Of a stretch of 64,000 nt of DNA, positions 10,788-24,574 are shown piece after piece. Numbering within the stretch: position 1 is the first letter of the stretch; every line of letters starts with the position of its first letter. Origin of the DNA: Oscheius dolichura. Lineage: Eukaryota > Nematoda > Chromadorea > Rhabditida > Rhabditidae. The notes beneath the pieces were generated by a model. The model was given only the letters and a program-made list of their open reading frames with translations. It made no database searches and had not been told where the DNA came from. Made by a program: the position numbers and the translations under genes. The stretch covers positions 4,078,001 to 4,142,000 of the forward strand of contig OW051494.1 in assembly GCA_932521035.1 (NCBI GenBank), read 5' to 3'.

Positions 10788-13242
10788 ATGACTACATTGG
10801 ATGCATCTACCGGGTTGACATGCGTTGCCTGCCGATTGGTTTTTAAGACAGCGGATGTTCAACGGGAACATTATCGGACCGACTGGCATAGATATAATTT
10901 GAAGCGTCAGGTTAGCCTCTACCATTATAACAGGAATAGTAGCAAAAAAATTCATTTATTATCAAGATTGTAATTGTTCTCAATTTGGTGCCGGTCTGCT
11001 GATTACTTTGGGTATACCTCCATGGGTTTCTTTTAGAATCTCTTGGAGCGCAATATCCCGATTTTTCCGTGAATTTTCTGCCACTTTTTTCAAAGAATAA
11101 CACGCGCCTATAAACAAGGCAACAATGACAAAGGCTCCGATGCAACCCCAAAAAATCTAAAAAGGAACATTGCAAAATAGGAAGGAAAAAATATTTCTTA
11201 CTTGTTTCTTTATACTGTGGTATTTTGCGGTTAGTGCTAGCTCTGAAGGCTTTTCTTTGTAATATCTATCTGGTCCCCATTTGTATTTTGTGAAAAATCT
11301 TTCAATATGATCAATTATCGGTTGATTATAATTGGTTCCAAGACTCCTTCCGTAAGGTTTAGATGTCCCGCTTTTTATTCTTTTTGGTTTTCCTTGACAT
11401 TGGGGAAAGCATTGCGAAGCTTTATACGAAGTTGTCATAGGATCAGCAACGTAGCACCATGGTCCTACATAAAATGCTAAATCAATTTATCTCTGTACCA
11501 TGCACTCCTTTTCTTATGGAGGAACCTGGGACTGAAAGTGATCTGCATTTTCCATGGGCTGCTACTTCTTCAGGGTGAACATCGGAGTAGTTTCCTTTAG
11601 GAAGCGTATGAAATACATCTATCCAATAAGCGCAGTCTTGGTTGTGAATATCTTGGTCTTGATTTCCTAAGTAGTTGTAATCAACATTAGGAAGAAAGCA
11701 GTCGGCTTTTAAGCGATCATCAACATTGAAATAATGTCCATTGTCATATAAGTCAGCTCCCAAAAAAGTTATTGAATGCAACACAACCGCAAATATAGCA
11801 AACATCTTGTATGTCGAAAAGCTTTAGTGCAAATTTCTACCGTCAAGGGATTATCGATATCGCTTACGAGGGAGCGAAGTACTTTTGGTCCCGTATTCAT
11901 AGTTCTTTTTCCCGGAAATACCGCGTTTCCATGGATTGGTTTCCATTTGTATCATCCGATAATCAATCAAACAATACAATTACGCTTGTTAGATCTTTTT
12001 TTTCAGGTTGCTGAGCTGCCACCTGTTACCGATGAGCAGTTTCGTGAAAAAGTTTTAGCTTATAAATCACAAACTGAAGCTCAAGCTAAAGAAGATGATT
12101 CCTCATTGTATTGCACATGTTGTAAGAAAAAGTTGAAGTCGAAAGCTGCCTTTGAAAATCACGTTGCCAGCAAGAAGCACAAAGAAATGGAAAATCAAGA
12201 TCCGCTCGAGAGAAAAGGACCTAAGAATCCTAGAAAGGTAGTTATTATATAATTTGTTTACATATGGTGACTAGAAAACTCAAAATGTGGTCGACGAACC
12301 GAAAGAAGGAAGCAATGAAGACGATGATGGCGATAGCTCTGGTTGGGAAACCGATGATGGAGAGGAAGCCATAGATTTCAATGAGACAGATGTATTTCTT
12401 TGTATTATTTCATGCTTATTCAAGTGTTTAGGCTATTCCTGTAACTTCCTGCCTTTTCTGTCCTCAAACAAAAAATACAGCAGCCGATTCTTTGGAGCAT
12501 ATGCGTTTTCATCATGGATTTCAATTGCCTGACAAAAAATATTTGGTTGACGAAGACGGACTGTTAAAATATCTTGGTGTGTTTACTTGTATTCGCCTTG
12601 TAGAACAGTTTCAGGACTAAAAGTTGGCGCTGGTCGATGTTGTATTTATTGTCCTGATGTAAGAAGTCGATTTAACACAGTAACAGCCTGCCAGGCGCAT
12701 ATGCGTGATAAGGAGCATTGCAAAATAGACAAAAATCTTGAGCGCATGCTAGAATTCGCAGAGTATTACGACTACAGGTACAGTTAATGACTTGATACAT
12801 TATGTATTTTGTTGCAGCCCCATGTATGAAGAACAAAATGACGCTTCCTCTGACGCTCTATTTGATGATGGATTTACATTAACACTTCCCTCGGGTACAG
12901 CTTTATTAACGTATAATATAATTTTGATAGGAACCAAAATTGGTCACCGATCGCTCATGGTTTACTACCGGCAATATCTCAAACCAGTAGATGCAGTTAA
13001 AAGAGATGCTGGAAGGGCTGCCATTGACCGTGCCCGTGGAATTGTTCCCGCACTAGCCTGGACGAATACAACTGGTGCGTTCATTAGTTGTATTATATGC
13101 CAAGTACTGTTTAGGAGTTGCTGCCAAACAGACTGCTCGTGATATAAAGTTTATTGAGCGGTATCGTCGCCGTTTCGATGTTCGTGTCGCTTGTAGATCC
13201 AGCAAACTTTTCAAAACCGGGGGAAGAGTCGGCGACAATTGA
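10788..13242 (+). CDS. znf622: ZNF622 / Rei1 homologue, cytoplasmic 60S maturation zinc-finger protein
   Basis: Rei1-type proteins help release and recycle shuttling factors from pre-60S subunits in the cytoplasm. The first exon holds a U1-type finger, LTCVACRLVFKTADVQREHY followed by TDWHRYNLKRQ, which is diagnostic. After a 1,096-bp intron (10911-12006) come VAELPPVTDEQFREKVLAYK and a second finger YCTCCKKKLKSKAAFENHVA. An acidic stretch (SSGWETDDGEEAIDFNET), two more fingers (CLFCPQTKNTAADSLEHMRF and CCIYCPDVRSRFNTVTACQA) and a conserved C-terminal region complete the protein, including ARDIKFIERYRRRFDVRVAC. The stop is at 13240-13242. Apart from intron 1, introns are 35-60 nt. Intron 1 contains a separate gene on the other strand. 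Confidence 0.95.
10980..11805 (-). CDS. Single-pass membrane protein with a kringle-like domain, nested in ZNF622 intron 1
   Basis: The ATG at 11803-11805 opens a hydrophobic signal peptide (MFAIFAVVLHSITFLGA). The ectodomain has six cysteines spaced as in a kringle: CFLPNVDYNYLG, then DCAYWIDVFH, then KCRSL, then GPWCYVADP, then QCFPQC. The GPWCYVADP block is the kringle hallmark. A linker of about 70 residues follows, rich in basic residues and aromatics. A transmembrane helix (IFWGCIGAFVIVALFIGACY) leads into a short cytoplasmic tail ending in TGA at 10980-10982. Two introns (near 11467-11500 and about 11160-11203) interrupt it. I cannot name an orthologue. The domain call is from the cysteine pattern and the PWCY motif. 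Confidence 0.75.
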
Positions 13243-13394
13243 ATATGTTTTTTTTTTCGTTTTCATTGTTTATGTTACAGTTTTTGTTGAAAGAAATGAT
13301 TGTTATATATTTTTTCCTCTCTTGAAGATCACTGTGCTATCCCGCGGGGGAATCGTCTCTTAGATATGTGTAGACCCGTTCTGTTTGAACCGTT

Positions 13395-16300
13395 TCAAAG
13401 TCTGGCGATATTTGTTTGTTGTAGGGTATTCAGAAGACGACGGGCCTCTTCACAACCAGGACGCAGCTGACTAGCTGCTTTCACGTCAGCCCGTGCTCTC
13501 TCAACATCATGACAGTCAAAGCGGCATTTAGCTCGAAGCAGTAGAACCTAGGCTATGTCATATTATTCACTGGACTATTTCTCACGTCAAACAAGGAGTC
13601 CTCCGAGTCAGCTGCCTGTGCCGCTTGCTGACAGCTTTCTATAGCGTCTTCTATCCGTCCTTCTCTTCTCAAAACCCTGGCAGTAGCCAGTAGCACCTGC
13701 ACCTTCATCCGCGCTAGTTTGCCATGTTGCATAGTGAGAGCAGGATCAGCCAGGAAGCTGTTACACTTTTCAGTGGCATATTGAAGGCGATGCATTGCGT
13801 CGCCAAGCCGTTTTTTTCGAAAAAGTATAGCTGCATCATCGAGTAGCTTCGATAACAACACGAGGATAGTGTCCTGGTCGAAATCGCGAGCTGTCTGCCA
13901 CGTGGTGGATCTCAGTCTGGCCCCCCTGTAAAATAGCTTTCAAGTGGGAATTCAGTCTCCTCTACCTTCTGAGCAATGCGTCCAGCGCCGGCCGGTTCCT
14001 GTTCCTGATGGCGACTTCGATTGCCCGGTCGCCGTTTTTGTCCTTCTCTTCGAAGTTCATCCCTCCCTCTATCAGGCGGTCGAGTATGGCCCGGGGAGCC
14101 TGGGCACATGCCACGTGAGCCAAGGAATTACCTGAATGTTCTATTGTAAGTAAGGAGAGTGGGATACCTGCGCTGTCGGACACGTTAACATCGGCATTCC
14201 TATCCAACAGGAGCTGGACACAGGGCAGGTGGCTCTCATGGACGGCATGAAGCAGCGCCGACCAACCCTGGTTGTCCCTGGCATTCACGTCAGCTCCCTT
14301 GTTCATCAGCATGTCCACCAGACCCACGTGGCCTTGTTTGGCGGCACAGAGGAGAGGAGTCCGGCCGGAGAAGTCACGCCGGTCGACGACGGTTTCCGGC
14401 AGGGAGAGTACCGCCACCACGAGATCCCAGCTGCCGCTTTCTACGGCACAATGGAGGGCGGGACGGGAATCGGGCCAGGAGATAGACGCCAAGGAGGCAC
14501 CTCTGAGGATAGGAATAAGCAACAATTGGTGGAGGGGATCACCTAGAGAGAAAGAACTGTACCGACTCTGCTCGACCGGCCTCGCAGGCTGCCCTCATGG
14601 CTCGGTCGATGTCCACTCTACCGTAACTATCCACGAAGAGCTTACAGACGACCGTCTGGCCCCTGGCAGCAGCCGCGCAGAGCGCCTCCTCGACGGCGGC
14701 CTCCTTCGTCTCGAGGTTCGGCCAGTTGCTGTTCAAGAGGGCCGTTATCACCTAAACGTAAAGATAGATACCGAAGAATGCCTGGAATACCTGGATGTGA
14801 GAGTTGGCCGCGCCTTCAACGAGGGCCGTCGCCAAGTCTGGGTGAATATCGAGAGGGAGCAGGTGGCGGACGAGGTGGAGATGGCCGAAACGGGCAGCCG
14901 TGGCCAAGAGGGAAGGCCCGTCGTCCGGATGGAGACCGGCTCCAAAATGAAGGAGGAGCTGGACGAGAGGCCAGTGGCCAGCGGCCACCGCCAATTGTGA
15001 AACACAAAGGGCCGAGGGCAACGGCGAATAAGAGGGATCTGCTCCTGCCACCAACAACAAACGGGTCACCTGAATCAATTCAGGACAATTAAAACGGGAA
15101 CGAACCTTCGTGTTGGGGTAGAACATATTCCGGTGGTCGAGAAGAGCCCCGGCGATGTTGTCGGTGCTCTTCTGGATCCAGAGGATTGGCCCCTCCTTGG
15201 TCGAGGTCAGCTCAGGCACGTACTGGCCCTGCATGTATTTGTAAGCGTGTGCCTTGAGAAGGTGGTGGGCCATCTCCATCAGCTGCGACGGATTTAGAGG
15301 TGCCTGTTCCGACAGCCACAACGCGAGGAGGAGGTGGCCCTTTCTAATATTTTAAATAGAGAAATACGTAAGTACAGTATACCTGGCGTCTGCTCGATAC
15401 TTCGACTGGTGCTCGTCCAGGAGCCAATCTCGGAGGGCGGGGTGGTGGAGGGAGATCATCTGCTCCGTCGAGGCGGAAAGAAGCGGAGACAGGATCGTGA
15501 GACTCTCGTTCAATTCGGACTCCATCGTGGCAGACGACGGGCCACCGGCATTGAGCACGGCGAGAAGGGTGTGCCGCTCTAATGGTCTCCCGGAGGCTAA
15601 AAGAATATCCAGAACGGGGCAGACAGCATGGAAAGATGCTGGTGTTCTGAAATTATTCGAATGAACACGGGCGGGGTGAGTTCCTTACGTAAAAGTGAGA
15701 TCCATGTAGAGGGTATAGAGGTCGAAAAGGTCTTTGGGCAGCTTACAGTGGGTGAGAGAGGCGACATTCATCCGCCCTGTCTCGGTCAACTGAACGGGAA
15801 CAAGGTAAGAAAAAGAACTTGTAGAGATCACCTGGAGGAGAAGTTTCAAATAGAGGGTGTTTCCCCGGGCGGCGGAGACCAGCCGTTGGGAGAGTTGAGA
15901 CAGGGGATCAAGCAGGGACAGCCTCCTCAAGGAGTGGACTGTGTCCTCCACCTGAACAATTTTACTATTCATAGGAAACGAGGAAACCAACCTCGCGAAG
16001 AAGGGACATCTTGTACTCAACGAACATCCGATTGTCCCGGACTACCCTCTCGTCCAACTCCCCGTCGTCCACCCTGACTGTTCGGGGAGACACTTGATGC
16101 AGGGCCTCGGCTGAACCCATATCGGCGGTGATGACCACCCTCAACCAGGAGGGAAGCAGCGGGATGATTCGACAGAGAAATTCGGCGATAGAGCGGCCGT
16201 CCTCGCTCCGGTGGAAATCGGCCTCATCCACACCGTCGACCAGTAGCACGAGGCTTCCCTGATCCGTGGACTTCAACTGGGCCAGTGGCTCGGCGATGGC

Positions 16301-17937
16301 TTTGGTGAAAATATGGAGGCTGTCATGGCGGAGACACTCCTCCAGCCGGAGCATTTTCAACAGTTCCGGTTTCTTTTCCAAAATGGCCGAATAACTCTTA
16401 AGGATTGTCGAATTGGCTAGCATGCAACCAATATTACAGACAAATTCGGGAATGTGGCAGGAGGGCGCCTAAAGAAAACGACCAATATCTCTAGTAAGTG
16501 ATATAGCCTACGTTTTGGATAGCACAACAGTGGTAAGCGACGATACGGCCGGCTACGGCTTTTAGCCATTCGTAGTTCCGAGAAGGGAGCGCCTCCACCA
16601 CACAGCCAGAATCCATCGTGTCCGATCCCTGAAGAGAAATGGTCAAAAGGAAGACGGAGACACCTACATGTGCCATGTAGAAGGGCGAATTGAGGACGAG
16701 CTGGTTGAAGATTGTCGATTTACCAGATCCTCGTTGGCCTTCGATCACCGTCAGGGGAACCTTCTCCACGACGGCCGACTGATAGATTTCCCTAGAGAGA
16801 GAGAGAGATGTGTCCATCTCAAAAAAGCAAATAAAGATACCTGAAGACCCATTCCCTGGCGATGAATGTCTCCTCCAGCTGGCTGGAAGAAGCTTCACTT
16901 TTGAGAGTGAACAGGGGCCGGATGACTGTCGAATAGCCGTTCACTATTTTATGTTCTGAACGCGAGGGCAAGGTCAGAGGAGACGGGAGATGCCCTACCG
17001 ATTCTGGGCTCTGTAGAAGGAGGCCGACTGATGCCGTTGAGGGGGTACGATGTCCGGAGGGAGGCACGTGACATAGCTACAAGAATAACTATAATATTGG
17101 AGGAGCGGGGGGATCAGCTGGCGAACGGGAGGAAAAAAGAAGGCGACTGGCGAGGCGATTGATACTCACCGCCATTAGTAGCTCTCTTGAATTGTCTCTG
17201 GGAACTGAGCAGGGAGAGGGTCGAGTTATTGGGAGACGTCTCATCGTAGATGCTCTCTGAAATTAGTGACTCATTTGGCCCCTCTCTGCCCTCGCCCCCC
17301 TCCCCCCTAATCCATAGGAAATAATTATTGGAGGAGGAGTGGGGGACCCCCCTCTGGCACAGTTTGTGGGAGGTAGAGCGGAAAGGGAGAGGCGCGGCTG
17401 AACAAACAACAAAGACAATGTGGCGACAGTTGGGGAAAATGGACAAAACATTGGAAAGCCGGAGAACATACCGGACGGCCAGACGGCATCCTTCATCTGG
17501 CCATCTTTGGCGTATCTCGTCGCGGGGAGGAGATGGTTCGACGAGTGCAGCAGCTGCCTCATGTGCTCGTGGATACTGTTCTCCGCTTCCATGGCTTCAG
17601 GCGGCCCCTGAAACTGCCACATGTTGTTCTGCTTCTCGTATGTTCTTCGCGAGGGCCATAATCCTCCCCGAACCTGGAAGGGAGTAGCTCTCTTTTTGCT
17701 CCTGTCCATCCGTCACCACCCTCCCGCAGTGTAACAAAGAAGCCGCAGGTGCCGGTGGCGGATGGATAACCATTTGTTATAACCGCATTCGCAGTGGGAC
17801 CCTCGGACTGACCTCTCTGGGAATCGGAAGGGAGACGGTGTCCGGCGAGACGGGATCATCCCGACGGGAGTTGGAGGAGCGTGTCGATGCCCTCTCGAAG
17901 TTCCAATCGGTGACGACGTCCTCTCCTCCGCCGACGA
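13395..17937 (-). CDS. tanc: TANC / rolling pebbles homologue: STAND ATPase, ankyrin repeats and TPR scaffold
   Basis: TANC proteins are submembrane scaffolds (postsynaptic in vertebrates, myoblast fusion in Drosophila rols). The order matches the family. A low-complexity N-terminus leads to FIAREWVFR and a P-loop VIEGQRGSGKSTIFNQL (about 16790-16690). AGRIVAYHCCAIQ, SLVLLVDGVDEADFHRSEDG (Walker B region) and PSWLRVVITAD follow. Next is the helical block with LRDWLLDEHQSKYR and MEMAHHLLKAHAYKYMQGQ. Ankyrin repeats run from about 15100 to 13970 (DFSGRTPLLCAAKQGHVGLV). A TPR region ends the protein (LSKLLDDAAILFRKKRLGDA, RADVKAASQLRPGCEEARRL). The stop is at 13395-13397. It lacks the long disordered tail of vertebrate TANC. 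The 5' end is unresolved: ATG 17709 opens one in-frame exon, but an upstream exon from 17937 splices better into the same frame. Confidence 0.87.
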
Positions 17938-20326
17938 CTGAAAACTCTCTCAATAGACTCGGAACTGGTTGTGTTGTGGTGGCATTAGCATATCCCGTGT
18001 TTTGTGTACAGCGAGAGTCAGTGGTGACAGATGCCGTGTAGCGGGCTAAAGACAGAGGCGACAAACAGTGGAGTGGCCACCGGCAGTGGCCCCCCTTTCT
18101 CGTCCTCTGTGGCCGGTGACTCGTCACCCCCTACAAATGTGCGCGAAGGCCGTTCTGATAACAGGCGCCTCAATAGGCCAACAAGGCACAATTACGGCCA
18201 GAACTCACTCGCCGACAGGATTGCAACCAGCCGGCTGGAAAGGTCTCTCTCTCTCTCTCTCGACTTTTTGTCTCTCCTCCCTTTTGGACACTAACAAATG
18301 TCTTTCGAATCCCGCGAGTGCGGGCCACAAATCATAACACTGGCCACTGGACCCTAATCACCGGGGGACATCCGAATTAAGGAGGACCGGGGACGAGACA
18401 GTGTCTCGAGTGTTTTTCCTCTTTAGGAAAAAAGCTCGTCGTGAAAAAGGGCACTCCAAGTAGGAGCTATTTGTGTTTCGGGGCCTTTGTCGATCAGTGT
18501 TTCAATATGATTAGTCTCGGCGATCGGCCAAATACACAAGAGAGAGGGAGGCGAGCCGAGGGGACGGCCTCCTCCTTCACACGCGGCGGGAAAGTTTCTG
18601 ACAAATTATATGGACACTAATCGCCCGGGGAAAAGAAAACGGGAGAGAGCCCTTTGGAGCGGATGAAAAATGGGAAACGCGGATTGAGGTCATCCCGCAA
18701 AAACAGCAAAACGTTTTATGCGCCACAGGAATAGAGAAGGCTTGACAGGAAGGATGATTATGGCCCCGGTGGTTTTGGTCGGTACGGCGAGTTGTTTCTG
18801 TTTGAAAGGAAGGCCGGGGGACGATGAATATTAATAGGAAAGGCAACGGAAAATGAGCTATAAAACGGTGCGGACTGTGGGAAACGCACGGGAAGATGGG
18901 CTATACTCGGGAGAAATATTCAAATCGGGGAGACAGAAAGAGGAGAAGTGTTTGATTTGTATAGATTTTAAAATAAAAAAGCAAATTGCCTTCTGTTTCA
19001 AGGGAATCTGCTGGTTATTCCGTCTTTATCCAAAAAAAAAATTCATAAAATGAAAGAGGAAAAGGCTTACTTTTTCTGGACCTGGCCAGCCGAGGAGTAG
19101 CCGGCAATCGGAAAAGATTTGTTTTGAAGGGGTTAATTCTTCGCAGACTTCGACGCAAGCGCCCGCCGTCGTCCATGGCCTCTGCGCCACTGCGCCGGGG
19201 TGTCCCGCCCCCCTCCCGCAAACCACCAACACATTTGAATACCGCTGCTGATAACTGTCTTCGCCGCAAATGACCGGCACGCGAGAGATGGCAGACGAGG
19301 GAAATCGAATTCGGGGGATGGTGGTGGTGGGCCACACCCTGGACGGGATGGCAAATCTCACTGTAGGGGGACATGCGGCAGACGGTGCTGATTGCTGGGT
19401 GGGGCGGAGGAGGAGGAGGCCACTAGCTACAGTACAGGGAGGATGGCATCCTTTAGCTATCCAGTTATTCATCAAGGCAGAGATCATGCCCCTGTAGACT
19501 TGTTTGCTTCCTCTTCCCAATTCTCGGTGTTCCAGTCCACTCACTTCCACCACCTCTGCTACTCGATCACCCCCTGACTCATCCCCTTAGTTCCCCAAAA
19601 AGGGCTTCGACACCCATCGGCCGGTCAGTCGTCGGCTGAGTAATCCCGCTGTAACAGTGTGTGTCCCCTGTCACTACCCCGAGAAGTCTCTTGTTTCACT
19701 CGAACAGCTGATGCTTTTTAGCCCCTGCAAGTGACAGTTTACGGGCAATTCCTGGTTCCGGGGACACGAAAAGGGAGTGTGAACTGTGGCGGTGTTGTTT
19801 GTCCGTAGTCCGCAGCCGAGGAGGAGGAAATCCGCGTAGTTCAAGAGGGTTTGTCCACTCGACTGGCAGTCTGTTCCTCTCTACACGGGGCTCTCTCTTT
19901 CTCAAATCCGACACCCTCCCGGGGAGGCCACTTTACGGGGCTCTGCCAGGTAGATTATGGGGTCGTGGGATTGGGTTAGCTGGCCCTGATAATCGCGTTA
20001 CGTGTGTTGCGTGCTCATCCCCCCAAACAACGGCCGAATCGGCTCCATTCGATCCCAATGACCACGTGGAAATGTGTTCGTATAGCCTGGCTGCGGGCTT
20101 TACGACTCCGTCTGTAGCAAAAGCCGCATGGGAAAGAGCACCTGCCGAAGCTGACAAGATCTGCCGGATGAGACTTACCCTAATGGAGGGGGACTCGTCC
20201 TCTTAAACTCGTCCCCCGAAACTTCCTGAACAACAGAATGAGAGAATAAGAGCTGAAAACGCCTCGGGGGCATTGTGTCCCGTTTCCGGTGCCCTGAGGA
20301 ATCGTCGTGGGTAACCGCCTTTTTCG
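17938..20326. other. Intergenic, GC-rich, between TANC and the LDLa gene; no supported gene
   Basis: Divergent interval of about 2.4 kb. It may hold further 5' exons of TANC near its left end. Open frames present (for example about 19.0-19.6 kb minus and 19.8-20.2 kb plus) show no recognisable domain or splice structure. There is a CT repeat at 18243-18261 and one TACNGTA heptamer at 19428. Confidence 0.5.
18243..18261. repeat. CT dinucleotide microsatellite
   Basis: An uninterrupted run of about nine CT units in the TANC-LDLa intergenic region. Confidence 0.85.
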
Positions 20327-21399
20327 ATGCTGCTCGCTTCCCTTCTCATCCACCTATCCAGTGCTGTTCCACCTGATCCTTTAGGTAAGCAGAACGTCTC
20401 TCTCGAATCCGATCTTTTCAGCCTATCCCGGTCACATCTCTCTCCGCTGTCCCTGGGCCCACTTCGACTGTGATCCTGGCTCTGCTCCTCCCGCGTGTAT
20501 CCCTTTCAGTTCAGTCAGAAATTGTATAAAAGACTGTCCGAATGGGGCCGACGAATGTCTCAAGTCTCCTTGAAGTAGAGATAGAAGTATTTAGACTGCG
20601 GAGTGGGCCAGATCATCTGCGACACGGCCTCCAAGAGACTGAAATGCGGGCAGTGTGTTCCAATGGGCCAGCAGTACGTCCTCTGCACTGATAGGAAATG
20701 TCTCCTCCATCTACAGTGCCCCTCAAATCTCCCTTTTAGGGTCCCATATGTGCAATGACCAGCGGGCAATCCGGTGTGCCGCCACACTGAACTGCGTCCT
20801 CCCCCAGTGGATCCAGGACGGACGAGACGACTGCGGCGACGGCAGCGACGAAGGTAAATGCCAGCACTTGGCGGGCGGCTGACTAGACGAATGCCTTGAA
20901 TGGCAACATACGACAATTGAGAGAATGCCCCTGTAAACAACAAAGTACTCCAGATCCATGTGGCAGCGGCATCGTCCAATGTTCGGGGCCGACGACGGCG
21001 GAGACGCTGTCCCCCCTGGACAATGTCACCGAGACGGACATCGACACCACCAATACTACCGGTACATTTCCTCGAATGGAATAATCGTTTCTTCGTCAGA
21101 TCCTCTAGCCCCTTTTACAATTCCGGGAGAATGTGAGACAGGCGATTTCCGTTGTGGGAGTGGGGAATGCATTAACGGTAAGAAAGTGTTGGATGAGAAG
21201 AAGGACTGTAGGGATGGGTCAGACGAGGGTAGGCCCCTTTAGACCAAGTCGAATTGGTTCAGACTACTGTTCCGAGTTTGGGAAAGAGTGCCGTGTGGAT
21301 AGCAGGCCCTGCTCGTATCAGCCGGACATTGCCTCCTTCGGGTGTGGGTGTCCTCGAGGAAATAAACGATCCGATGCAGGAGTTTGCATTCCCAAATAA
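20327..21399 (+). CDS. Secreted protein with LDL-receptor class A modules
   Basis: The ATG at 20327 opens a short signal peptide ([15 protein letters not shown]). LDLa-type modules follow: [16 protein letters not shown] with [27 protein letters not shown] with DDCGDGSDE; and [18 protein letters not shown] with DCRDGSDE. Between the first two lies a cysteine-containing segment ([18 protein letters not shown]) that is LDLa-like but lacks the acidic calcium motif. The end ([20 protein letters not shown]) is EGF-like. Each module boundary coincides with an intron. For example, the 34-nt intron at about 21230-21264 joins GSDE to [10 protein letters not shown]. No transmembrane segment is seen, so secretion is inferred. 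Ligand and orthologue are unknown. The stop is at 21397-21399, and a plausible AATAAA overlaps it. Confidence 0.75.
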
Positions 21400-21969
21400 A
21401 CATTGTTTTTACACCTTATATTGTTATGATCTATCACGTAGATGCACAAATAAAGAGGAAAAAAGAACACAATCTTTGATTCATTTATAATTTATTCACA
21501 GGAAAGTTGGGCAATCACAACTCGCCATTTTTTTCTGGACAATACGGCGGTCGGCCAGGGCTCCTTGTTAGCTTCTAGTTATCGTGTTATGGAGTCAAAA
21601 AAAGTAAAAGACACGAGAAAGTATACGGTATGACAAATCGTTCAGTCAGTTTTACAGTAATTTTTGAAAAATGATATGGCGCCAGACGCGCCACATTTTT
21701 TTACTCGAAATCTGCTGCTTTTCAGTTTCTTCAGTTCAAGTCTCTGTTTATTCGTTTATTTTATTCAAATCAGTCTGTTTCGACTAGGATCATACGCTAC
21801 AGTATCACTCCACATCGCATATAATTCCTGTTCTAGCTCATGATTTGTATCACACCAGTTTTTAGACTAAGATCAGTACAACGAAACCCGATATCGCAAT
21901 TTTTTCTACTGATTGTCTATCACGGTGCAAAACCTTCTCTAGATTTTTTGTTCCATTATTTCTCATCTA
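21400..21969. other. Intergenic spacer upstream of the MARK kinase; composition switches to AT-rich
   Basis: This 570-bp spacer marks the change from a GC-rich block to an AT-rich one. Two TACNGTA heptamers (21624 and 21798) lie in it. A possible acceptor, gtttttag, lies near 21866. No gene is seen, though 5' UTR exons of the kinase gene could be here. Confidence 0.5.
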
Positions 21970-24348
<2,379 letters not shown>

Positions 24349-24574
24349 GCCCTATTCTATTTGTTTGTATTTGTGAGAACTTTTATTGTTTTACCCAGTA
24401 ACATAGAAATCCATCTGCTATAAATCTGTACACTTTTCGTCTGATCGACGTGTTGTCATAAAGTTTTAATTTGCCCGAAGGAAAAGTTTGCGTCGTCTTG
24501 AACAAAGAAATTTTCCTCGAGAAGGCTATGCGATCAAGAAAATGAAAATAGGCGAACAATATCTTTCCGTATCT

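Noticed and set aside
17938..18127. Extension of the TANC N-terminus to an ATG near 18127
   Set aside because: A good acceptor at 17938-17943 suggests the exon begins at 17937 and that the open frame beyond it is intron.
19026..20206. Open frames of 119-175 codons on both strands between TANC and the LDLa gene
   Set aside because: The GC-rich sequence lowers stop frequency, and no frame shows a domain, codon pattern or linked exon.
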